From Flavobacteriaceae bacterium (GTDB taxonomy: Bacteria; Bacteroidota; Bacteroidia; Flavobacteriales; Flavobacteriaceae), in the NCBI GenBank assembly GCA_013001285.1, contig JABDMU010000044.1:124001-188000 (forward strand): 64,000 bases of DNA, given 5' to 3'. Shown piece after piece: positions 8,782 through 17,500 of this stretch. A program made the position numbers and the translations under genes. The notes beneath the pieces were generated by a model. It was not told where the DNA came from and ran no database searches. It saw only the letters and a program-made list of their open reading frames with translations. Position 1 is the stretch's first letter. The number at the start of each line of letters is the position of its first letter.

Positions 8782-11375
8782 TGTTGCGAACCATTTCTTG
8801 TTTCCGAACTACTCACCCCAAATTCTACACCATACATTCGATCTTTAACATTTTGAGAGGTTTCTATTTTTTTGCCTTCGACCATTAGTCTTGAGGTGTT
8901 TTCGATCAAATATTTAGTTTCTACATCTTCTAATTCTAAGTCGATGACCGTAATACTTGATGGTCCGAACTCAGGTTTTTTCTGAAATGCAGTAAATGCT
9001 AACTTGGTGTTTTTAATGCTGATATTTCGAATGTGAACTACGGAAAGGTCCTTCCCCGCCACAGCAATTTCACTATCAAATATCTTTGTATTTCTTATAG
9101 TCATCTTACTATCTTCTCCTGCACTTAAACCCTTGTCGCCAGCATTATAAACCATTACATTTTTTATGGTGATGTCTGATCCTGATACGTCAATGGCATC
9201 ATTGCCAAGATTTCGAAAAGTACAATTAATGATCTCTCCATTGACAAAATCACCATCAAAGGCATCCGATTGGGTGTCAGAGATGGTACATTGGTTCATC
9301 GTAAAGTTCGTGCGGATGATATTTAATGCGTCTTCGCAATGATTGTTTGTAATCGTGACATTAGAAAGTTGTACAGGCGATTCATAAAATGAAACCGCTC
9401 CAGTCACATTCCACGCACCGTGTTTCGGATTAGTCAAGCCATCAAAGGTTACAAAATTAAGAGTTGATTTTGTTTTGGCGCTTAAAACGATCAAACCTTC
9501 ACCCTTTTTATCTTCGGAATAGATCTTTATTGGATTTTGTTTTGTTCCTCTAAATTCAATTTGAGCGTAGGAAATAATTTTACCGCCTTTTACCAAATTC
9601 ACTTGTGCGCCCGGCCTTAGTAGAAACTTATAGTTCTGAGGAATGATAAGTGCTGATGCTATAGTCACAGAATCCTTTTTAAAGGAAATGGTTTTGTTGA
9701 TTTCATTGACCACAATTTCCTTATGATCATTAATAGCTTCCTTAGTTCTAAAAATGTCTTTTGTGATCATTTCCTTCTCCTGGAATGGAATTATACTTTG
9801 ATACTGAAACTCATCAGAGCCAAAGGTCCTGTAGGTTATAAAAAGTTCACTCATGTGCTTATGCACCAAGAACCCTGTCACTTTTTTCTTTTTGCTGACG
9901 AATAAATTTTCAAAGCTTCTTGGAAGGTCAATAGTAATTGTATCTCGATCTCCGTTTAAAATTTGACGTCTTGGGTTTAAAGAAATAATTTCCTTTTTTC
10001 GTTCATGATTCAGTCCGACTATTTCAACAGGATAATACGAATAATTTTCTATGCTCAAGGTCATTCTATCATCGCTCATTGAGATCAATTCAGCTTTGAT
10101 CGCAATCGATTGTTCAAGGTTTTTTTTAATCTTTAGCTGATTGACCTTTAAAAAGTCCAGGTTAAAAATATTATCCGGGTAATAACTATTGATCAGTTTT
10201 ATGTGATTTATGAGAGATTCATCTTCTTGAAGTTCTAATTTTAAATCTAAATTAGCATATGCCTTTAATCGCGACCCTGCATTTTGAATAAACTCAGGAT
10301 CTTGTGTTGGCATTCTGTCAACATATTTTGAAGTCTTTCCAACACAAGCATCGTAATGAAAAAAGGGCTCTAGTCGATTGGTTTCTTCGTTGAAAATAAA
10401 CAGTAATTTTTCATTTGAACATTCATCTGTAAACAGATTTAAAATACTTACAAAGTGAGCTAATTTATCGACATCGAATACAGCATTGAAGTCAATGTTT
10501 TTTTCTATGTATTGTTGAAATAGACTTTTCGCTTTATTTACTGAAGGCCCTTGATAAATGCATAAATCAATTAAGTTGTCTTCATGATTATTTATTGCCC
10601 TCCAGAACCTGCTAGTATTTTTAACTGTTACAATTGTAGCACTAGCATCCTTAATGAATTTCTCCTTTGTTTTTTTGATCTCAAATAGAGAGTCATTTAT
10701 TATCTTGTAATCATGATCTATAAATGTAATTTCCGCCTTCCTTAACAATGAATTCATGAATGGTCTATAAATATTGGGGATTTTTCGTTGCCCAGAAACA
10801 GTGGTCTTATTTTTTGTGATAGTTAACTTTGGGAAAGGGTTGGCTAAAGTAGTTTGCCAGGGCTTGAGTTTTTTATTTCTATGCACTTGCGTTACCGAAA
10901 GAGAATCCATGTCAATTAATGGCACCACAAACTTAAAGGCTCCATATTCAACGCCTGCGTGGTTATATATCTTCGCATTATTTACCAGATTGAATTGATA
11001 GCCTTTCCTGTTCTGTGGAAGTCTTTTCTTTTCTGAAGGATACACTTCAATTTTAAAATCATTACTCAATTCCTCTTTCTTGGGCTGTGCTATAAGAACA
11101 ATTAATTCTCTTTGAAAATTATTATCTATAAAAAAAGTAATGAATTTTTTGACTTCAAAACTGTCATTTTTCTTATTCTTAAATTTAAGTTCTTTTTGTT
11201 GTAGGGCCTCTAAATAGGCTTCTGGCATCGTTTGGCGGTAAGGATTTAATTCGGCCAGCTCAGTTAATGGAGGGTTATCATTTTTTAAAAAGAATATTGA
11301 AATAAACAATAATAGAATCGGCACACCTATTAGAAAGATGGAGGAAGATTTAATATGACTTCGATTATTGCTCAT
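8778..11375 (-). CDS. Membrane-anchored protein with degenerate CotH-like region and right-handed beta-helix
   Basis: An 865-residue protein with an N-terminal membrane anchor (about 12-31). Residues 297-347 (FDVDKLAHFVSILNLFTDEC, then ETNRLEPFFHYDACVGK) align by eye with the CotH core of the gene two positions downstream (DVEKLAMDTALMNLF, then ITSKLEPISFDGNSG). The N-terminal half is therefore a divergent CotH paralogue. Residues about 565-830 form a parallel right-handed beta-helix with repeated NDAIDVSGSDI-like turns, as in pectate-lyase or epimerase-type folds. It overlaps the VTC gene by 4 bp. Function is unknown; the beta-helix suggests glycan or surface binding in the periplasm (inference). 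Confidence 0.75.
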   Translation of the reverse strand: MSNNRSHIKSSSIFLIGVPILLLFISIFFLKNDNPPLTELAELNPYRQTMPEAYLEALQQKELKFKNKKNDSFEVKKFITFFIDNNFQRELIVLIAQPKKEELSNDFKIEVYPSEKKRLPQNRKGYQFNLVNNAKIYNHAGVEYGAFKFVVPLIDMDSLSVTQVHRNKKLKPWQTTLANPFPKLTITKNKTTVSGQRKIPNIYRPFMNSLLRKAEITFIDHDYKIINDSLFEIKKTKEKFIKDASATIVTVKNTSRFWRAINNHEDNLIDLCIYQGPSVNKAKSLFQQYIEKNIDFNAVFDVDKLAHFVSILNLFTDECSNEKLLFIFNEETNRLEPFFHYDACVGKTSKYVDRMPTQDPEFIQNAGSRLKAYANLDLKLELQEDESLINHIKLINSYYPDNIFNLDFLKVNQLKIKKNLEQSIAIKAELISMSDDRMTLSIENYSYYPVEIVGLNHERKKEIISLNPRRQILNGDRDTITIDLPRSFENLFVSKKKKVTGFLVHKHMSELFITYRTFGSDEFQYQSIIPFQEKEMITKDIFRTKEAINDHKEIVVNEINKTISFKKDSVTIASALIIPQNYKFLLRPGAQVNLVKGGKIISYAQIEFRGTKQNPIKIYSEDKKGEGLIVLSAKTKSTLNFVTFDGLTNPKHGAWNVTGAVSFYESPVQLSNVTITNNHCEDALNIIRTNFTMNQCTISDTQSDAFDGDFVNGEIINCTFRNLGNDAIDVSGSDITIKNVMVYNAGDKGLSAGEDSKMTIRNTKIFDSEIAVAGKDLSVVHIRNISIKNTKLAFTAFQKKPEFGPSSITVIDLELEDVETKYLIENTSRLMVEGKKIETSQNVKDRMYGVEFGVSSSETRNGSQQ

Positions 11376-11435
11376 TTTTACGGTTCTTTTAGAACGTCTA
11401 CAAATTTAAATATTTTAGTTTTTTTATGATATGAT

Positions 11436-12320
11436 CTAGTTGACGAAATTAGGATCGATATAATCCTTTAATTCACCCAGGCCATTTGGATCATCACCAT
11501 TTAAATGAATAAGTCTTAATTTAACTGAACCATCGGTAAAAACATCAGCAATAATGAGGTTGTCTCTTACGCCTCCACCCATTCCGGAGGCAATAAAACT
11601 TAAATTATCATAATTGTGATAGTAATATTCAATAATGTGATCCTTTTTCCTGTATTCTTTTGAAAAGGCACCAATATCTCCTGCAAAAAGATAAACTGGT
11701 TTATTTACACTTCTCAACAAGGGTTCTATTTTACTCCAAAAATTCGTGTTCTTGGCGCGCCCACTTGTTGCATTTGGAAATGGTTTTGAGAACTTTGTAG
11801 GGCTATACCAAAGTAAATGATGTGTGAAAATGAAAACATTATTAACATCATTGGTATCATTTCTTAAACTATTCTTTAAAAAGATAAGTTGATCGCCCGA
11901 TATGTTCCAATTATCAATATTTGAATCAAGAATTATAAAAAGGTCATTTTTAAAAATATACTTCTTATAAGATTCTCCAAAAAGATCTTTAAAATTTTTT
12001 AATCCTCCATCATGATTCCCTCTTGCAACCTCAACAGGAATTCCAATCTTTTCAATATCCTTAATAGCCTCAGGCCAATATTTTGGTTGCCAAACCACAT
12101 CACCCAGTAAAAAGCCTTTAGACATTTTTTCTTGCTTTTTTAAGAAGTCGATCTTATCCATAAATGGCGGGTGTAATCCTTGAAGATCGGTAGTGCCTTT
12201 ACCTTTTTCTAAAGAGCTGCCATATGTGTGACCGGCTACAAAAAAAGAGTAGGATTTCTTCGGCTCTTGATTGCAGCCTAACATCAAAGAAATACAAAAA
12301 ACGATACTTATTTTTCTCAT
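11436..12320 (-). CDS. Divergent calcineurin-like phosphoesterase lipoprotein
   Basis: A 294-residue protein with a lipoprotein signal (LMLGC, Cys16). The metallophosphatase blocks are recognisable but altered: AGHTYG (29-34) in place of DxH, GDVVW (73-77) in place of GDxxD, intact GNHDG (101-105), FTHH (165-168), and AGDIG (213-217) in place of GHxH. Only part of the usual binuclear metal site is kept, so it may bind one metal or act on a special substrate. It is translationally coupled (ATGA overlap) to the upstream pyrophosphatase lipoprotein gene. Periplasmic or outer-membrane attachment is expected. Confidence 0.75.
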   Translation of the reverse strand: MRKISIVFCISLMLGCNQEPKKSYSFFVAGHTYGSSLEKGKGTTDLQGLHPPFMDKIDFLKKQEKMSKGFLLGDVVWQPKYWPEAIKDIEKIGIPVEVARGNHDGGLKNFKDLFGESYKKYIFKNDLFIILDSNIDNWNISGDQLIFLKNSLRNDTNDVNNVFIFTHHLLWYSPTKFSKPFPNATSGRAKNTNFWSKIEPLLRSVNKPVYLFAGDIGAFSKEYRKKDHIIEYYYHNYDNLSFIASGMGGGVRDNLIIADVFTDGSVKLRLIHLNGDDPNGLGELKDYIDPNFVN

Positions 12321-12919
12321 TTCACAATATTATTATTGATCTCAATTAAGGCTTCCGTTTCATCTGCCCATCCTTCTATTTTAGTCACATCATCTGAATT
12401 ATAATTCGTGAACCATAATTCAATAATAGTCATGATCTCAGGATAATTCTTGCTTAGTTCATCAAAATTTTTAGCTTTCATGACCTGAGTGTTGACATTT
12501 GCGAGGTTGGCAATGATTTTGTAATCTAATTCCCCGTTATCAATAAGCTTCAACATCCCAATTGGAATGATCTCAACTAGGCTTCCTATTGGCAAAGATT
12601 CCGATAAGATCAAAACATCTAGAGCATCACCATCACCGCCTTGTTTTGGATCAGAAAATGTTGAAGGAATAAACCCGTAATTGCCAACATAAGGCAAAAA
12701 GTCAATCCGTCTTTCCTTGCCATTTTTTTTGTCAATCTCAAAAGATTGAGATTGAACATTAAATTCATATTTTTTATTTGTTCCGGCTGGTATTTCAACT
12801 ACAGCATGCAATATATTGTCCTTAGAAAAGGCAGGTGTTTTATAGTGGTTTATTGTATCCTTACACGATAGCAAAACCAAGACTGTGCCTGCCAAAATTG
12901 CCTTGTTGAATGCTTTCAA
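12317..12919 (-). CDS. Family I inorganic pyrophosphatase, predicted lipoprotein
   Basis: A 200-residue protein with the soluble family I pyrophosphatase fold: VEIPAGTNKKYEF (about 41-53), YGFIPST (81-87) and the metal site DGDALDV (96-102). The last keeps D96, D98 and D101 but has Ala where the usual signature has Pro. Unusually, it starts with a lipoprotein signal peptide (VLLSC, Cys19), so it should act outside the cytoplasm. It lies 1 bp after an unknown lipoprotein and overlaps the phosphoesterase gene. Cytosolic removal of PPi made by CysDN would need a non-lipidated form, so the predicted location is puzzling. Confidence 0.87.
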   Translation of the reverse strand: MKAFNKAILAGTVLVLLSCKDTINHYKTPAFSKDNILHAVVEIPAGTNKKYEFNVQSQSFEIDKKNGKERRIDFLPYVGNYGFIPSTFSDPKQGGDGDALDVLILSESLPIGSLVEIIPIGMLKLIDNGELDYKIIANLANVNTQVMKAKNFDELSKNYPEIMTIIELWFTNYNSDDVTKIEGWADETEALIEINNNIVK

Positions 12920-12920
12920 A

Positions 12921-13445
12921 TTACTGCATTAATGAATTGATGTGTTTTCTTTTTAAAATAATTGTAGGAATGTGTTTGCCATCTATTCTCTTTGTTTTGA
13001 TTGTTTGGCTCACCGAATCGAAGTCTACATATTTATTCGTTGAAAAGTACTCTGATAAATTTGAGCCATCAACCGCAAGGCTATTCTGTCCATATGAAAT
13101 TTGTACTGCACTAATTTCTATTGACTTTTCTTCCTTATTTCCCAAATTAATATGCAATGTCTTAGAAATGTTATTAGCACCAAATGATGCTGTCATCTCG
13201 TCGCTACCTGAAGTAGGCGCTACTTTTTCAATAATGTGAATGTTTTTACGTTGAAATTCATCGACTTCAACATTATTCAGCATCAGCCTGAATTCATCTG
13301 CTTTATCGGTCTTGAAATTCATGGCAATTTTTAATTCTTTAGCCGTGTCCTCCACAACTTCAATAGGTTGTACTTTTTCAGTTGTATTTGGTTCATTTTT
13401 ACACGCTAAAGTAGCAATGAGTAGTATAACGATTACTTTTTTCAT
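12921..13445 (-). CDS. Hypothetical lipoprotein
   Basis: A 174-residue protein with a clear lipobox (ATLAC, Cys15). The mature part is beta-rich, beginning with an acidic linker and ending in a basic strand (TIILKRKHI). No known family was recognised. It is 15 bp downstream of cysN and 1 bp upstream of the pyrophosphatase gene, the first of three consecutive lipoproteins inserted between the sulfate-activation genes and the CotH/VTC module. A role linked to one of those is inferred from position only. Confidence 0.7.
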   Translation of the reverse strand: MKKVIVILLIATLACKNEPNTTEKVQPIEVVEDTAKELKIAMNFKTDKADEFRLMLNNVEVDEFQRKNIHIIEKVAPTSGSDEMTASFGANNISKTLHINLGNKEEKSIEISAVQISYGQNSLAVDGSNLSEYFSTNKYVDFDSVSQTIKTKRIDGKHIPTIILKRKHINSLMQ

Positions 13446-13460
13446 TTTTATTTTTTATTG

Positions 13461-14714
13461 TTAAACAATCATTCCTGCCGCAACCGTTTCGTTGGTTGTG
13501 TCGTCAATAAGAATGATACTTCCTGTTGTTCTATTTTCTCTATATGAATCGATCATTAATGGTTTAGTTGTGCGAATCTTAACCTTAGAAATATCATTCA
13601 TATTTAGTTCTTTGTCCTCTGTATTTCTTTTAAAGGTATTAATGTCAAACTTGTACACGATCTCCTTTATCATTGCTTTTTGAGTATTGGAGGTATGCTG
13701 AATACTATATTTCGCTCTTGGTCTTGCTGGGTTGTCATGTAACCAGCAGAGCATCATTTCAATATCTTGAGTGGCCTCAGGTTTGTTATTCGATCTTACG
13801 ATCATATCGCCACGGCTAATATCGATATCGTCCTCTAATGTCATCGAGATTGACATAGGAGCATAGGCTACGTCTAATTCCTCGTCAAAAGTATCAATGC
13901 TTTTTATTTTGGAAGTAAAACCTGATGGAAGCACAGTTACCTCATCACCAACTCTAAAGATCCCGCTAGAAACGCGTCCAGCATAACCTCTATAATCGCG
14001 ATGGGATTCGTTTTGTGGACGGAGTACCGTTTGCACAGGAAATCGGCCATCAATTTTATTGATGTCACTACTTATATGCATTGTTTCTAAAGTATGCAAT
14101 AATGGTGCGCCTTGATACCAATTCATTTTACTTGATCTATTCACTACATTATCACCTTCTAAAGCACTAATTGGAATAAAACGTATGTCTTTTACAAGTA
14201 ATTTGGAAGAGAATTCCTCAAATTGATCGATGACAACATTATAGGCTTTTTCCTGATAGTCTACAAGATCCATTTTATTAATACACACAATAATGTGAGG
14301 TATTTGTAATAAAGAAGCAATAAAGGCGTGCCGTCTTGTTTGTTCTATTACTCCATGACGTGCATCAACTAAAATAATTGCAGCATTTGCAGTGGAGGCG
14401 CCCGTGACCATGTTCCGTGTATATTGAATATGACCAGGAGTATCCGCTATTATAAATTTGCGTTTGGGTGTTGTGAAATAGCGATAGGCCACATCAATTG
14501 TAATGCCCTGCTCTCTTTCAGCCCTCAATCCATCGGTGAATAAAGCCAGATCAACACCATCATGTCCTTTCTTTCGACTGGTATTTTCTATGGCTTCCAG
14601 TTGGTCTTCAAAGATTGATTTAGAATCGTAAAGGAGCCGACCGATCAAGGTGCTTTTACCGTCATCAACGCTTCCTGCCGTTGTAAATCGTAATAATTGA
14701 TTATTGTCTAACAT
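13461..14714 (-). CDS. cysN: Sulfate adenylyltransferase, GTPase subunit 1
   Basis: A 417-residue EF-Tu-like GTPase with P-loop TAGSVDDGKSTLIGRLL (about 11-27), switch region GITIDVAYRYF, DTPGH and NKMD (G4), followed by two beta-barrel domains. It energises CysD-catalysed formation of APS from ATP and sulfate. The length fits stand-alone CysN without a fused APS kinase, which is encoded separately as cysC. It follows cysD by 18 bp. No sulfite-producing reductase genes are nearby, which points to PAPS for sulfation. Confidence 0.96.
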   Translation of the reverse strand: MLDNNQLLRFTTAGSVDDGKSTLIGRLLYDSKSIFEDQLEAIENTSRKKGHDGVDLALFTDGLRAEREQGITIDVAYRYFTTPKRKFIIADTPGHIQYTRNMVTGASTANAAIILVDARHGVIEQTRRHAFIASLLQIPHIIVCINKMDLVDYQEKAYNVVIDQFEEFSSKLLVKDIRFIPISALEGDNVVNRSSKMNWYQGAPLLHTLETMHISSDINKIDGRFPVQTVLRPQNESHRDYRGYAGRVSSGIFRVGDEVTVLPSGFTSKIKSIDTFDEELDVAYAPMSISMTLEDDIDISRGDMIVRSNNKPEATQDIEMMLCWLHDNPARPRAKYSIQHTSNTQKAMIKEIVYKFDINTFKRNTEDKELNMNDISKVKIRTTKPLMIDSYRENRTTGSIILIDDTTNETVAAGMIV

Positions 14715-14732
14715 TTTTGTCGTTTTAAGATC

Positions 14733-15638
14733 CTAAAAATAGCCTTGACGCTTTCTGTCTTCCATCGCTGTTTCAGAGCGCTTGTCATCACTTCTGTTAC
14801 CGCGTTCAGTTTGTCGCATTGCTGAAACTTCCTGCGTAATTTTTTCTAAAGTGTCTGCATTAGATTCAATGCCTCCTGTAATAGTGATATCACCTAAGGT
14901 TCTAAAACGAATTTTTTTAGTAACTATTTCCTCATTGTCTTCTAAAACTAAAAATTCAGAATATGGGATCCAGGAATTGCTTCGCCACACGACCTTTCGT
15001 TCATGTGCATAATACAAGGATGGTATTTCTATCTTTTCTCGCTTTATATAATTCCAGACATCCATTTCTGTCCAATTACTTATTGGGAAAGCTCTAAAGT
15101 GTTCGCCTTCAAAGTGATTTCCGTTGAATAAGTTCCAGAGTTCAGGCCGTTGATTTTTAGGATCCCACTGTCCGAAATCATCGCGATGGCTAAAAAAACG
15201 TTCTTTAGCTCTTGCCTTTTCTTCGTCACGTCTGCCTCCGCCAATGGCACAATCAACATTATTGGATTCAATAGCGTCCAAAAGTGTTGTAATTTGAAGA
15301 GCGTTTCGCGTTGCGTTCTTTCCTTTTTCTTCAGCAACTCTTCCATCATCAATGGACTCTTGAACTGAACCAACAATAAGGTTTACCCCTAGATCTTTTA
15401 TAAGATCATCTCTGAATTTTATAGTTTCAGGAAAATTATGTCCTGTGTCAACATGCATTAAGGCAAATGGAATTCGTGCTGGATAAAAGGCCTTCTTAGC
15501 TAAATGAGTGATGACGATAGAGTCTTTACCTCCAGAAAACAGAATAACTGGGTTCTGAAATTGGGCCCAAACCTCTCTTAAAATGAAGATGGCCTCACTT
15601 TCTAATTCATCTAAGTAGTTTAAGTAATATTTACTCAT
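14733..15638 (-). CDS. cysD: Sulfate adenylyltransferase subunit 2
   Basis: A 301-residue PAPS-reductase-fold (N-type ATP pyrophosphatase) protein. The PP-loop is LFSGGKDSIVITHLA, and LMHVDTGHNFPET, AIGGGRRDEEKARAKER and the C-terminal DDKRSETAMEDRKRQGYF tail follow, as in CysD. With CysN it converts sulfate and ATP to APS and PPi. Its start overlaps the end of cysC by 8 bp, so the two are co-translated. It is part of a sulfation-oriented cassette. Confidence 0.96.
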   Translation of the reverse strand: MSKYYLNYLDELESEAIFILREVWAQFQNPVILFSGGKDSIVITHLAKKAFYPARIPFALMHVDTGHNFPETIKFRDDLIKDLGVNLIVGSVQESIDDGRVAEEKGKNATRNALQITTLLDAIESNNVDCAIGGGRRDEEKARAKERFFSHRDDFGQWDPKNQRPELWNLFNGNHFEGEHFRAFPISNWTEMDVWNYIKREKIEIPSLYYAHERKVVWRSNSWIPYSEFLVLEDNEEIVTKKIRFRTLGDITITGGIESNADTLEKITQEVSAMRQTERGNRSDDKRSETAMEDRKRQGYF

Positions 15639-16233
15639 TTTTGAGGTTTAATCTTGGTTCAATAAATTTTAATATTCGCGCAACCGCTTCTTCTACAGAC
15701 TCGGTTTCCGTTTTAATTTCAACATCAGGATTAATCGGCGCTTCATAAGGGGCAGATATACCCGTCATGTTTTTAATTTCACCTGTACGCGCTTTTTGAT
15801 ATAATCCTTTTACATCACGACGCTCACATTCACCAATACTTGTGTTTACGAAAATCTCGACAAAGTTAACATCTTTAACGATATTGCGTATGTTATCGCG
15901 ATCTTTTTTATAAGGCGAAACAAAGGCTGCTAGTACAACCAACCCCGCATCAATCATAAGATTAGAGATCTCGGCAATTCGACGAATGTTCTCTGTTCTG
16001 TCTTCAGGTGAGAATGATAGATCTTTATTTATTCCCTTTCGTACATTATCGCCATCGAGAGAATAGGTTTTAATGCCTTGACGTTGTAGCTCAATTTCAA
16101 CAGCATTTGCAATGGTTGATTTGCCAGATCCTGAGAGTCCCGTAAACCATAGTAAAAATGAGTTGTGCTGATTGGCTGCCCGCCTGTCGTCAACAGAGGT
16201 CTTATATGTATGAGGCTTTATATTTTTTTGCAT
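15631..16233 (-). CDS. cysC: Adenylylsulfate (APS) kinase
   Basis: A 200-residue kinase with Walker A motif GLSGSGKST (about 33-41), the LDGDNVRKGINKDLSFSPED segment, and the VSPYKKDRDNIR lid, all typical of CysC. It phosphorylates APS at the 3' position to give PAPS, the donor for the sulfotransferase about 10 kb downstream. It directly abuts the DUF2061 gene upstream (no gap) and overlaps cysD downstream. Confidence 0.96.
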   Translation of the reverse strand: MQKNIKPHTYKTSVDDRRAANQHNSFLLWFTGLSGSGKSTIANAVEIELQRQGIKTYSLDGDNVRKGINKDLSFSPEDRTENIRRIAEISNLMIDAGLVVLAAFVSPYKKDRDNIRNIVKDVNFVEIFVNTSIGECERRDVKGLYQKARTGEIKNMTGISAPYEAPINPDVEIKTETESVEEAVARILKFIEPRLNLKNE

Positions 16234-16689
16234 TTATCCTTTACTTCCTAGAATAAAACTTCTCACCTTTCCTAAGGGAAGTTTTAACCACAAACGTTCG
16301 TGTAAATAATATAATGCAAATTTCGTAAATAATTCTGTAAGTGCAATATATAATGCGACTTCATTAAAAGTCTCCAAAATGGCTCCTGAAATTATAAACG
16401 TAGTTGTTGTAGCGATCACTCGCCAGGTTAAGGTTTTATAAAAAGTCTCTTTTTTGGTGACGACGCCGTCTTTATAGGCAACTTGCCATAAACGTTCATG
16501 TAAATAGTAAATTCCAAGTTTGATCACAAATTCAATGAGACCAATTGTAATGGCTTGTTCAATGCTGCATTGACCCGTAAGACAAGTAATTAAAAGAACA
16601 ATTAAAATAGTGGCCGTCGTAGCCGTAATGCGCCAAGAGATGCCCTTGATTACACTTCGTAAATGAGATTCTTTTTTAAATTTTGCCAT
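16234..16689 (-). CDS. Tandem DUF2061 membrane protein
   Basis: A 151-residue protein made of two copies of the DUF2061 unit. Each copy opens with a W-R-[IV]-[IT]-A-T-T motif (ISWRITATTATIL, about 18-30; LTWRVIATTTTFI, second half) and closes with YYLHERLW or a near-identical copy. About four short hydrophobic helices are predicted. The family is often found beside cysC/cysN in bacteria and its role is unknown. Here it separates cysQ (4 bp) from cysC (0 bp), which supports a role in sulfate activation or sulfur ion handling (inference). Confidence 0.88.
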   Translation of the reverse strand: MAKFKKESHLRSVIKGISWRITATTATILIVLLITCLTGQCSIEQAITIGLIEFVIKLGIYYLHERLWQVAYKDGVVTKKETFYKTLTWRVIATTTTFIISGAILETFNEVALYIALTELFTKFALYYLHERLWLKLPLGKVRSFILGSKG

Positions 16690-16693
16690 GCCT

Positions 16694-17500
16694 TCAGTTT
16701 CTTGAAACTAAAAACCATGGGTTTAAAAGATTTTCCTTGTTATATGCTAAAGGCTTAAGGGTGTCTTGAGAAATTACATTGACCCCTACAGCATTGCAAA
16801 TCGCCTGGCCTGCGGCTGTATCCCATTCCATTGTAGGCGCAAATCGCGGGTAAATATCAGCGTTACCTTCAGCAATTAAACAAAACTTTAAAGAGCTTCC
16901 TTTAGAAACAATTTCAACGTTTTTACCTTCTGCCTTTAGGTCTTCAACAAAACTTAAGGTTTCATCGTTCATATGTGATCGACTTCCTACAACTTGCAGA
17001 TCATTTGTGTCATTTTGTTTGGGCTGTAATTCTTTACTTAGGTTCTTAATTGTATCTACTGAAGCGCCGTGCGATTCTAATTGGGCTTTAAACGCAGAGC
17101 CTTGTGCAACATCTGCATAATAAAGCACCTTTGTGGCAGGTACATAAATGACACCTAAAACAGGCTTTCCTTTGGCTACTAAAGCAATATTTACAGTAAA
17201 TTCCCCATTGCGTTTTACAAATTCTTTAGTGCCATCAACCGGGTCAACAACCCAGCAACTATGCCATTGCTTTCGTTCTTGAAAATGGATTTGCTTATTT
17301 TCCTCACTAATAATTGGGAATTCTGTGTTTACTAAGTGGGCATTAATAATATCATTAGCCTGTTTATCTGCCTGAGTAAGAGGTGAATTATCATCTTTAT
17401 ATTCCACTTCAAATATGGTATCATATACCTTCATTATGGCTGCACCAGCCTCAACACTCGCCATTAATGCGATCTTTAGTTCCTTAGATATTTTTAACAT
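16694..17500 (-). CDS. cysQ: 3'(2'),5'-bisphosphate nucleotidase
   Basis: A 268-residue inositol-monophosphatase-fold protein. Metal-binding motifs are [26 protein letters not shown] (DPxDGT) and the late [16 protein letters not shown] (WDxAAG). It hydrolyses PAP, the inhibitory by-product of sulfotransferases, to AMP and phosphate. Placement between fucose synthesis and cysCDN, in a run with a sulfotransferase, fits PAP recycling. It overlaps the 3' end of fcl by 17 bp. Confidence 0.94.
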   Translation of the reverse strand: MLKISKELKIALMASVEAGAAIMKVYDTIFEVEYKDDNSPLTQADKQANDIINAHLVNTEFPIISEENKQIHFQERKQWHSCWVVDPVDGTKEFVKRNGEFTVNIALVAKGKPVLGVIYVPATKVLYYADVAQGSAFKAQLESHGASVDTIKNLSKELQPKQNDTNDLQVVGSRSHMNDETLSFVEDLKAEGKNVEIVSKGSSLKFCLIAEGNADIYPRFAPTMEWDTAAGQAICNAVGVNVISQDTLKPLAYNKENLLNPWFLVSRN

